DNA of 64,000 bases from GCA-002708315 sp964460905 (GTDB lineage: Bacteria > Bacteroidota > Bacteroidia > Bacteroidales > F082), in NCBI GenBank assembly GCA_964460905.1, contig CAYWRM010000019.1, forward strand, positions 13,570-77,569, in the 5' to 3' direction. Positions within the stretch are counted from its first letter, which is position 1; the number at the start of each line of letters is the position of its first letter. Below are positions 35,720 to 42,900 of the stretch, in pieces. The notes beneath the pieces are model-generated. The model was not told where the DNA came from. It saw nothing but the letters and a program-made list of their open reading frames with translations, and made no database searches. The translations under genes and the position numbers were made by a program.

Positions 35720-36622
35720 ATGCAACTCAAGAATAATCAGTTAATAGCAGGTACTGTTGCCATAAGTATTTCAGCAATTATGTGGGGCTTTGATGGTGTT
35801 GTGCTTACACCTCGTCTTAGCAACCTCGATGTAATCTGGGTGGTTTTTGTACTGCATGCTTTCCCATTTTTACTAATGAACATATTCATGTTCAAGCAGT
35901 ACCGTAATTTGTCATCATTTTTGAAACAGGATTATATATTATTCTTTCTTGTGGCATTATTTGGTGGGGCAATTGGTACAATTTCAATAGTAAAAGCACT
36001 TTTTCTTGTAGACTTTCACCAATTATCTGTAGTAGTACTATTGCAAAAGCTTCAACCAATATTTGCTATTATACTAGCTGCTATTTTATTAAAAGAAAAA
36101 ATAAAAAAGCATTTTATTGGATGGGCTACTTTGGCGATAATCTCAAGTTATTTTTTAACTTTTGGATTTGCCCTTCCGAGTATATCGATGGATGATAACA
36201 CAATAAAGGCTGCATTATATGCATTGCTTGCCGCTTTTTCATTTGGAAGTTCAACAGTATTTTCCAAAAAAATACTTATAAATCATAATTTTGTTACAGC
36301 AACATTTTTCAGATATGGATTTACCAGTATATTATTATTAATAATGGTACTGATTACCGGTAAAGCTTATCAGCTTGAGCTAACGACTGATGTAAATTGG
36401 ATTTATTTTATAATCATTGGTCTAACAACCGGATCGGGAGCAATATTTATATATTATTATGGTTTACGGCGTGTAAAAGCTATTGTTGCAACTATTAGTG
36501 AATTGCTTTTCCCAATATCAGCAGTATTATTCGATTACTTGTTTAATGGTAGTGTATTGTCACCTGTACAGATGTTAAGTGCAGTAATTATGGTATTGGC
36601 TATAATTAAATTGAGTACTTAA
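35720..36622 (+). CDS. EamA/DMT-family transporter
   Basis: A 300-residue membrane protein with about ten helices in two EamA repeats, starting GTVAISISAIMWGFDGVV and continuing with VVLLQKLQPIFAIILAAILLKEKIKKHF, where a charged loop follows the fourth helix as usual. The second repeat contains GLTTGSGAIFIYYYGLRRVKAIVATISELL. Substrate unknown. It is unrelated in detail to the DMT protein at 6.5-7.4 kb. It stands alone. Confidence 0.88.
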   Translation: MQLKNNQLIAGTVAISISAIMWGFDGVVLTPRLSNLDVIWVVFVLHAFPFLLMNIFMFKQYRNLSSFLKQDYILFFLVALFGGAIGTISIVKALFLVDFHQLSVVVLLQKLQPIFAIILAAILLKEKIKKHFIGWATLAIISSYFLTFGFALPSISMDDNTIKAALYALLAAFSFGSSTVFSKKILINHNFVTATFFRYGFTSILLLIMVLITGKAYQLELTTDVNWIYFIIIGLTTGSGAIFIYYYGLRRVKAIVATISELLFPISAVLFDYLFNGSVLSPVQMLSAVIMVLAIIKLST

Positions 36623-36677
36623 TTCTATTTTGATTTTCGCAATTATTTAAGTATTTGTAATTTGCAAGAAACTAGAG

Positions 36678-36693
36678 GGTTAGCCTGCTAACC
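36678..36693. terminator. 16-bp palindrome after the EamA gene
   Basis: GGTTAGC and GCTAACC are inverted around two bases. It lies 55 bp after the EamA stop. With no T run it could be a weak terminator or a protein-binding palindrome. Confidence 0.35.
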
Positions 36694-36824
36694 AAATGAA
36701 TGGGTGAAGAGTTTGGTTATAATTGGAAACAAGTATTCAACAACAAAATACTATATAGTTTGTATTACATGGATAAATTCATTATCTTTATCATAAATTA
36801 TTTTATCAAATAAAACTTAAAGAT

Positions 36825-37064
36825 ATGTCGGATGACTTAAAATTAATTTACACAGGTTCGCGAGTTGAAAGCTTGTATCTCGTAGAAATACTTGAAGAAA
36901 ATGGAATTGGAGTAATGCGTAGAGATACTCTTTCATCTAGTGTTCAAGCAGGCTGGGCTGATGGATCACCTGAAGATGCCGTAAGGTTATTTGTTTCCCC
37001 TAAGGATTTTGATAAAGCAAAAAAGCTACTTGATGAATATTTCGCTTCACGTGAATCTAAATAG
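36825..37064 (+). CDS. DUF2007 small protein
   Basis: A 79-residue soluble protein of the DUF2007 family, a ferredoxin-like (ACT/PII-like) fold suggested to act in signal transduction: KLIYTGSRVESLYLVEILEENGIGVMRRD, then the RLFVSPKDFDKAKKLLDEYF helix. Its own ligand is unknown. It is transcribed alone. Confidence 0.82.
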   Translation: MSDDLKLIYTGSRVESLYLVEILEENGIGVMRRDTLSSSVQAGWADGSPEDAVRLFVSPKDFDKAKKLLDEYFASRESK

Positions 37065-37128
37065 GTTTACCACTTGTTTGCGGTTATTAAGTTTTAGGTA
37101 TATTTAACCAAAACTCAGAACCAAGAAC

Positions 37129-37983
37129 ATGCAGTCAAAAACCATCTTATTATCCAATTTTATTCATAACAATAATATTGTCAGCACATGTGATTTTATC
37201 CCAGAACGTATTAATATTGGAAGAGTTATTTATGAGGTTGTAAGAGTAATAAATGGCACACCTTTATTTTTTAAAGAACATATAGATAGATTCTTTAGTT
37301 CAATAGTAGGTGCTGGGTTTGATGTAGAGTTATCAAAAAAGAATCTTACTTTGCATGTTAAGGCTCTAATTGAAGTTAATAAACTTCTAAAGGGAAATAT
37401 CAGGTTTCAGTTAAGTTTTACAGAAGAAAGTAAACCAATATTTACAGCTTGGGTTAATCCTTTTCATTATCCTGAGAAAGAACTTTATAGTACAGGTGTT
37501 TCGTTATCGACTATTCTAGCAGAACGAAAAAATCCTAATATAAAAATGTATAATCCGAAGCTTGCTAAAAATGTTTCTTCTCAAATCTTCAAAAAAAGTA
37601 TCTATGAAGTACTACTTATTAATGATGAAGGTATAATAACTGAAGGTAGTCGTTCAAATATTTTTTTTATAAAAGAAAATACAATTTTTACTCCTCTATC
37701 AACTTCGGTGCTGCCCGGCATAACAAGACAAAAAATACTTGATATCATTGAAAAATGTGGAATCCCATATTATGAAATAGATATCAAATACAATTCTGTT
37801 TCATATTTTGGTAGTGCATTTATAACCGGTACCTCAATCAAAGCATTACCTGTTAACTCTATTGATGAAGTTAATTTTAATCCTAAAAATACAATCATTA
37901 AAAAAGTAATGGATGAGTATGATATTATTATGAATGAGGATGTTGAGGTTTTTTCATGGGCTCATTTTGTTGGGGCTCAATAG
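37129..37983 (+). CDS. PLP-dependent class IV aminotransferase
   Basis: A 284-residue fold-type IV PLP enzyme, the group that includes branched-chain aminotransferase (IlvE), 4-amino-4-deoxychorismate lyase (PabC) and D-amino-acid aminotransferase. The N-terminal half ends near VRVINGTPLFFKEHIDRFF; the PLP lysine is probably in NPKLAKNV near residue 147; the phosphate-binding region reads GIITEGSRSNIFFIKEN, and the C-terminal STSVLPGITRQKILDI is typical. The specificity cannot be decided: PabC or IlvE are both possible. It is monocistronic. Confidence 0.85.
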   Translation: MQSKTILLSNFIHNNNIVSTCDFIPERINIGRVIYEVVRVINGTPLFFKEHIDRFFSSIVGAGFDVELSKKNLTLHVKALIEVNKLLKGNIRFQLSFTEESKPIFTAWVNPFHYPEKELYSTGVSLSTILAERKNPNIKMYNPKLAKNVSSQIFKKSIYEVLLINDEGIITEGSRSNIFFIKENTIFTPLSTSVLPGITRQKILDIIEKCGIPYYEIDIKYNSVSYFGSAFITGTSIKALPVNSIDEVNFNPKNTIIKKVMDEYDIIMNEDVEVFSWAHFVGAQ

Positions 37984-38030
37984 TAGTTAGTAATTATTTC
38001 GTTTTCAAGCCTATCATTTTGTTGTATTTT

Positions 38031-38038
38031 TACATTTG
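38031..38038 (+). promoter_or_regulatory. -7 element (TACATTTG) for the CAP-SPOR gene
   Basis: TACATTTG matches the consensus 15 bp before the first of two consecutive ATGs; no -33 box at a suitable distance. Confidence 0.4.
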
Positions 38039-38053
38039 AACTTTTAAATACAA

Positions 38054-38926
38054 ATGATGCATCTGTCAAAATTATTATCAACTTATTATAAATATCCCGC
38101 TGCAATATTGCTACTAATACTTTTGTCGTTTTCTGTAATAGCCCAAAAAAAGATTCCAGAGGATTTTTGTATTAGTAATAAGGAGCATCAGCTTTATGAA
38201 ATGGTTAATTTGCTTCGAATTGATTATGGTAAGAAAAAGGTTCAATTATCAAAATCTCTAAGCTATGTTGCTAAATTACATGTGGGCGATTTGCAAATTA
38301 ATAACCCCGATACAAGTATATGTAATTTATCAAGTTGGTCAGATAAAGGTGCCTGGACACCATGTTGCTATAACAAATATGTTCATAACCCAGATTGTAT
38401 GTGGGACAAACCAAAAGAACTAACACCTTATACTTACCGGGGTTATGAATTAGTGACTTTTATAGAGGATGACCTTGATGTAGATTCTATAATTAACCTA
38501 TGGTCCAATTCAAGAGAAGTACTTGATATGATACTTACCAGGGGTAATTATTCTAAAAAGAAATGGATTTGTGGTGGAGTTGGTATAAATGAACATTACG
38601 TATCATTATGGTTTGGCCAAAGAAAAGATAACCTTGGAGAACCTGAAATCTGTAAGGACGATATAAATAATAGTGATATTAACTCAGTTGTGGTTACCAC
38701 AAATCAACCTACAACATATTATTTAATATTTGGTAGTCATAATAATATGCATGATGCAAGGGAAGGGCGCAAGAAAGTTAAATCAGATTTTAAAAACTCT
38801 GATATTCTTATAAAGAATGACAAATACAGAGTTTATTTGGACAAGTTCAATAATTTGAAAGAGGCAATGCATGCTAAGCAGCAACTCCCAATGGAATATC
38901 GTGAAGCTTGGATATTGAAGGATTGA
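38054..38926 (+). CDS. Exported CAP-domain protein with a C-terminal SPOR-like domain
   Basis: A 290-residue protein with signal peptide (cleavage near VIAQ, about residue 31). Residues 45-200 form a CAP (SCP/PR1-like) domain: KEHQLYEMVNLLRIDYGKKKVQLSKSLSYVAKLHVGD and the C-terminal strand WICGGVGINEHYVSLWFGQ. The last 70 residues (YYLIFGSHNNMHDAREGRKKVKSDF ... EYREAWILKD) look like a SPOR domain, which binds peptidoglycan glycan strands lacking stem peptides. CAP domains bind sterols, lipids or act as proteases. The combination suggests an enzyme or ligand-binding domain targeted to the cell wall. The SPOR call is based on the YYLIFGSH start and is less certain than CAP. Confidence 0.7.
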   Translation: MMHLSKLLSTYYKYPAAILLLILLSFSVIAQKKIPEDFCISNKEHQLYEMVNLLRIDYGKKKVQLSKSLSYVAKLHVGDLQINNPDTSICNLSSWSDKGAWTPCCYNKYVHNPDCMWDKPKELTPYTYRGYELVTFIEDDLDVDSIINLWSNSREVLDMILTRGNYSKKKWICGGVGINEHYVSLWFGQRKDNLGEPEICKDDINNSDINSVVVTTNQPTTYYLIFGSHNNMHDAREGRKKVKSDFKNSDILIKNDKYRVYLDKFNNLKEAMHAKQQLPMEYREAWILKD

Positions 38927-38940
38927 CCACTCAGCGGTTT

Positions 38941-38998
38941 AACCCGGAATATGCATTGGAACTTCGGAATATATTTTCTAATGTATATTTCGGGTTTT
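38941..38998 (+). terminator. Hairpin terminator of the CAP-SPOR gene
   Basis: Bases 38941-38957 (AACCCGGAATATGCATT) pair with 38980-38996 in a 17-bp stem including two G-U pairs around a 22-nt loop; the T run at its 3' side is short (TTTT). It begins 14 bp after the stop. Confidence 0.6.
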
Positions 38999-39013
38999 AA
39001 TATACTTTAGTTT

Positions 39014-39021
39014 TATATTTG
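39014..39021 (+). promoter_or_regulatory. -7 element (TATATTTG) close to the 39.0-kb gene start
   Basis: TATATTTG lies 7 bp before ATG 39029, so transcription would start only about 4 nt before the start codon. The preceding terminator separates it from the CAP gene. Confidence 0.45.
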
Positions 39022-39028
39022 TGAGCTT

Positions 39029-39523
39029 ATGGAAAGTACAGTTAGTTATATAATAATTGTTGTTTTAGTTATACTGTCGATTATAGTATATAATTATAAA
39101 AAGAAGAAAATTCGTTATTATTTATTATCAGAACAGCAGTACCCTGAACTAAAAATCGGTGTCAATATCCAAAAATATCAAGGCAAAATAGTTGCCATCC
39201 TAATTAATTTTTTAGCGGTTAAAAATGTTACATTAATTGATCTTAGAATTGAATTAATTTCTAAAGAAAGAGAATTTAATTTTTATAGTCTTAAATTATT
39301 AATAAACGCTGAAAGTTTTCCAATAAAACTTAAACCAGAAAGAAAAATGGAATTTCTGATACCGATGGAGGAATTTCGCACATTGTTAATGGATGGTGAG
39401 CATCCTTTTCGAACATTTAGGTTTGTCGGAATATCAGAAAGAGGTCAGGCATTTAAATCACATGAAATGGGATTTGATAAGAAATGGATAATTTACAGGC
39501 CTGACACAGGAAAATACAATTAA
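39029..39523 (+). CDS. Hypothetical protein with N-terminal membrane anchor
   Basis: A 164-residue protein I do not recognise. One membrane helix covers about residues 6-24 (VSYIIIVVLVILSIIVY), followed by a basic patch (KKKKIRYY), so most of the protein faces the cytoplasm if the positive-inside rule holds. The soluble part is beta-rich (GKIVAILINFLAVKNVTLIDLRIELI, EFLIPMEEFRTLLMD). No enzymatic motif is visible. It stands alone before the YrdC gene. Confidence 0.6.
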   Translation: MESTVSYIIIVVLVILSIIVYNYKKKKIRYYLLSEQQYPELKIGVNIQKYQGKIVAILINFLAVKNVTLIDLRIELISKEREFNFYSLKLLINAESFPIKLKPERKMEFLIPMEEFRTLLMDGEHPFRTFRFVGISERGQAFKSHEMGFDKKWIIYRPDTGKYN

Positions 39524-39645
39524 GGAAAGTAGTAATTACAAAAAATTAAAATCCCAATCGGCTATAAATGTTTTTTGGTGAGTGAAAAATTGAAAGCTTC
39601 AACCTAAACATTTATTAATTTAGTCGTGTAATAAATATGTAAATC

Positions 39646-40260
39646 ATGCTATTAAAAATATATTCTGATTCTCCATCTCCACGACATATTAAAACAGTAG
39701 CTGAAATATTTTATAATGGAGGATTAGTTATTTTTCCCACAGATACTATTTATGGACTTGGTTGTGGTATAAAGCATATTAAGGCGGTTAATAGGATTGC
39801 CCAAATAAAGGGGATAAAGAAAAAAGAAGCTAATTTCTCAATGATTATTAATAACATGAGTATGTTAGCAGAGTTTACAAGGCCTATTGAAAATCATATT
39901 TTTAGGTTGATGAGAAAGAATCTTCCAGGACCATTCACTTTTATTTTAAATTCGAGCAGTAGTGTTCCAAAAATTTTTCAAAGCAAGAAAAAGACAATTG
40001 GTATCCGAATGCCGGATAATGAGATAATTAACTCATTAATTGAGGAGCTTGGTGGTCCAATAATAACAACATCCATAAAAGATGCTGACGAAATAGTAGA
40101 ATATACTACTGATCCGGAATTAATCCATGAAAAGTATAAAGATATGGTTAATATTGTGATTGATGGCGGATATGGTGATAATGAAGCATCTACTATTGTT
40201 GATTGCACATCTGGAGAGCCCATAATAATTCGACAGGGAAAAGGTAACCTTGAAGAATAA
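39646..40260 (+). CDS. Sua5/YciO/YrdC-family protein (threonylcarbamoyl-AMP synthase-like)
   Basis: A 204-residue YrdC-fold protein. Visible segments are LVIFPTDTIYGLGC (ATP/threonine site) near residue 29, KKKEANFSMIINNM, PGPFTFIL, TIGIRMPDNEI and the end STIVDCTSGEPIIIRQGKGN. True Sua5/TsaC makes threonylcarbamoyl-AMP for the t6A base of tRNA; the similarity here is to the YciO branch, which may not have that activity. It lies 61 bp before tRNA-Lys, an apt place for a tRNA-modifying enzyme, but co-transcription is not shown. Confidence 0.88.
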   Translation: MLLKIYSDSPSPRHIKTVAEIFYNGGLVIFPTDTIYGLGCGIKHIKAVNRIAQIKGIKKKEANFSMIINNMSMLAEFTRPIENHIFRLMRKNLPGPFTFILNSSSSVPKIFQSKKKTIGIRMPDNEIINSLIEELGGPIITTSIKDADEIVEYTTDPELIHEKYKDMVNIVIDGGYGDNEASTIVDCTSGEPIIIRQGKGNLEE

Positions 40261-40276
40261 TTTTTTTTCAAAAAAG

Positions 40277-40306
40277 TTTGGTGGTTTTAAAAAAATATTA
40301 CTTTTG
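40277..40306 (+). promoter_or_regulatory. tRNA-Lys promoter (TTTG, 18 bp, TACTTTTG)
   Basis: TTTG at 40277-40280 and TACTTTTG at 40299-40306 are 18 bp apart, close to the -33/-7 spacing of Bacteroidetes promoters; the tRNA begins 15 bp further on. This is the best full promoter in the window. Confidence 0.65.
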
Positions 40307-40321
40307 CACTCCCAAAATGAT

Positions 40322-40394
40322 GATTCGTTAGCTCAGCTGGTAGAGCATCTGCCTTTTAAGCAGAGGGTCCCGAGTTCGAGCCTCGGACGAATCA
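40322..40394 (+). tRNA. tRNA-Lys (anticodon TTT)
   Basis: A 73-nt class I tRNA: acceptor GATTCGT/ACGAATC, D stem GCTC with loop AGCTGGTAGA, anticodon stem TCTGC/GCAGA around loop CTTTTAA (anticodon UUU, AAA and AAG codons), T arm CCGAG/CTCGG with TTCGAGC loop. Discriminator A; CCA not encoded. It carries its own promoter and terminator. Confidence 0.97.
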
Positions 40395-40403
40395 CACAAC
40401 ACT

Positions 40404-40440
40404 AAGCCTGTTCGTTTAATTACGTTCAGGCTTTTGTTTT
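40404..40440 (+). terminator. tRNA-Lys terminator
   Basis: AAGCCTG (40404-40410) pairs with CAGGCTT (40427-40433), and the right arm runs into TTTGTTTT. It lies 10 bp after the tRNA and before the glycosidase gene. Confidence 0.65.
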
Positions 40441-40483
40441 GTCAGATTTCGTATTTTTGATAGCTAATTTTATTGATGTCATT

Positions 40484-42664
40484 ATGCGAATCTCATTCAT
40501 ATTCATTATATTTTTATCAGCACAAATAGCTTATGCTCAGTGGAATCCAAATGCAGGGTTAATTAAACCGTTATCTGCTAATGCTTTTATTGAAGTGAGC
40601 TCTGGTAGCAATAAAGAATTTATAAGAGATGGAGATGTGCAAACATTCTGGGAGTCAACTTCGCAATTGCCAACAAATTATACAACCAGAAGTGATTTGA
40701 ATCTGTTTCTGGATACAGAAAAATACAGTTTGAATACCGGTGAAGGCAGCCTGCGTAATGCTTTTGATGGAATTACTTCTTCCAAATCTCATGTAGATGC
40801 AGGTATTGTTGAAATAAAATTTGATAAACCTGTACAATTATTTCTTCTTTCAATAAAGCTTAATATTTCAGATACGGTTTGGATAACTGTTGCCAGTGAC
40901 AAAAAAGATTTTCTTTTTGAATATTTACCATCTGAAAACTATAGCTTGCAGTTAATTGATTTGTTAAATTACAAAAATATATCTTCAATAGAATTGAAAT
41001 GTAATCAGTCTTTTGAGGTTTTTGAAATAGCCGGACTATCATCATTGCCAAAAGAAGAAATGATTATAGATCTTGGTGAAGTGCAAGCAATAGGATGGAT
41101 TAATAGCAGGCATTATAATGGGGCAGGGGTTAAGTCAATTTCTGTTTCTGTTTCGAACAATAAAATAAACTGGAATCAAATTGCAACGCTTAATCCATTA
41201 GTAATAGCCTTTATTCCTATTTTAATTTCACCTGAAGTACAAGCACAATATATAAAGTTGACGTTTGTGTTATTTCCGAAGATATATCAAAAAGCAAAAC
41301 TTTTGGAGTTTGAAGTATACGATAAATTTGGACCTTTTGGAAAACCTCAACCAACGGAAATTGCACAAAATACATATTCGCAGTCGTTTGGAATAAATGC
41401 AATTTGGGGTTGGGGTTATAGTGTTTATTCTGACCAACTTTCAAATGAAACAGGACCAATGTTGTTCAATAAAGTTGCATTGTTGGCACGAAATTATCAT
41501 AATATTACTTGGGATATTAATAAACCGTCTGATAATCCGGGTTATAATAATATGAGTAATGGTAATGGAACATCAGCCCTTTCGTGGCTAAACTGGGATA
41601 GAGAATATGAAATATGGAAAGCTTCCGGCTTCGAAATTGATGCTTGCATTATGTTCAATAATAAAAGTTTTAATGATACTCTTTGGAATAATACTTATGA
41701 TGAAGCTCTGAAATATGGTGCTTATTTCGGAAGTCATTTTTCGAAAAACAAATCCCTTGTTACTACAGTTGAGGTTGGAAATGAACCATGGGAATATTCA
41801 AAAGATGTTTATAGAAGCATATTGGGAGGCATGAGCAGAGGCCTTAGCCAAAATTCTGAGAAATTAACGATATTACCATGTGCAATACAAGCTTACAGTA
41901 CAAGTTTAGGAAATGATAATTATATATCAAAATATTTAGACGCATCAAATTCTGAGTTTCTAGATGGCTTAAATACACATCTTTATTCATATGTATATGA
42001 TAATTTTGTGGGCAGAATTGCATTAAACCCTGAAGATCCACGGTCTGAGGTTTGGTCAGTTAATAATCTACATAGATTTTCAAATGCAAATTTATCAGGT
42101 AAACCTATTTATGTTACAGAGTTTGGTTATGATAGTGATGATGGTAGCGAAGATTGTATACACGATATTTGTATAAGTGAATTTGAACAGGCTATTTATG
42201 GCCCACGAATGGCTCTAATACTTTACAGGCTTGGAGTATCGCAATTTTACTGGTATTATTTTGCAAATGTTGATTATGTTTCAATGTTGCATAATCGATC
42301 AGGATTAACAGCATCATATAGTAGTGGTTTTCAAAAGAAGTTATCGTTTTCTTCATTTGAAATTTTAAAGGAATCAATTGGTGATTTCTATTTTCATCAT
42401 ATTATTAGAGAAGATGATGATGCCTATATCTATGCATTCAGCAATGGCAACGGAAAGATTATGAGGATAGTTGGCTGGAGGCCGACTTCAAAAAATCATG
42501 AGGATAGATTATGGATTAAATTTCCATTTAACGATGCGATAGAAAGCGTAGTTTCCTTGGTGTCTGTTGATGGACCAGAAGAGAATATATCATATGTTCG
42601 GGGTGTTAATGAGTTGAAAATAAGCTTGTCAGGTATACCTGTTGTTATTAAAATAAAAGAATAG
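40484..42664 (+). CDS. Secreted putative clan GH-A glycoside hydrolase with N-terminal F5/8-type domains
   Basis: A 726-residue exported protein; ATG 40484 gives a clean signal peptide cleaved after IAYAQ. The N-terminal half (about 20-290) looks like two discoidin-like galactose-binding (F5/8 type C) folds: EFIRDGDVQTFWES, and ISVSVSNNKINWNQIA. A TIM-barrel core follows; TTVEVGNEPWEYS gives the probable acid/base E434 (NEP motif after a beta-strand), and PIYVTEFGYDSDD gives the probable nucleophile E546, the spacing of clan GH-A enzymes. I cannot name the family (GH39 or similar). It starts 45 bp after the tRNA-Lys terminator. An earlier in-frame GTG/TTG start (from 40439) is unlikely. Confidence 0.72.
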   Translation: MRISFIFIIFLSAQIAYAQWNPNAGLIKPLSANAFIEVSSGSNKEFIRDGDVQTFWESTSQLPTNYTTRSDLNLFLDTEKYSLNTGEGSLRNAFDGITSSKSHVDAGIVEIKFDKPVQLFLLSIKLNISDTVWITVASDKKDFLFEYLPSENYSLQLIDLLNYKNISSIELKCNQSFEVFEIAGLSSLPKEEMIIDLGEVQAIGWINSRHYNGAGVKSISVSVSNNKINWNQIATLNPLVIAFIPILISPEVQAQYIKLTFVLFPKIYQKAKLLEFEVYDKFGPFGKPQPTEIAQNTYSQSFGINAIWGWGYSVYSDQLSNETGPMLFNKVALLARNYHNITWDINKPSDNPGYNNMSNGNGTSALSWLNWDREYEIWKASGFEIDACIMFNNKSFNDTLWNNTYDEALKYGAYFGSHFSKNKSLVTTVEVGNEPWEYSKDVYRSILGGMSRGLSQNSEKLTILPCAIQAYSTSLGNDNYISKYLDASNSEFLDGLNTHLYSYVYDNFVGRIALNPEDPRSEVWSVNNLHRFSNANLSGKPIYVTEFGYDSDDGSEDCIHDICISEFEQAIYGPRMALILYRLGVSQFYWYYFANVDYVSMLHNRSGLTASYSSGFQKKLSFSSFEILKESIGDFYFHHIIREDDDAYIYAFSNGNGKIMRIVGWRPTSKNHEDRLWIKFPFNDAIESVVSLVSVDGPEENISYVRGVNELKISLSGIPVVIKIKE

Positions 42665-42865
42665 ATACGATGGAACTTTGCTCATTCGGATTCCTGACTG
42701 CTGTTAGGTAGGCATAATCAGAAGTATTGGTTTGCAGAATATAATTTCCATTACGTAAAATTGGAATTGCACTTGAAAGCTGGCACGTTTGAATCCCTAC
42801 AAGTATAATAGATTAGATATTAAAAAAATACAAATCAATCTTATCAATAATAATAAGTAAATTAT

Positions 42866-42873
42866 TACATTTG
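42866..42873 (+). promoter_or_regulatory. -7 element (TACATTTG) for the S9 peptidase gene
   Basis: TACATTTG matches the consensus 27 bp before the start ATG. No -33 match was found. Confidence 0.4.
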
Positions 42874-42900
42874 CTAACTAAAAATTAAACCATAACTATT

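Noticed and set aside
40655..42377. Several minus-strand frames opposite the glycosidase gene
   Set aside because: They are short, lack family features, and are explained by the codon pattern of the sense strand.
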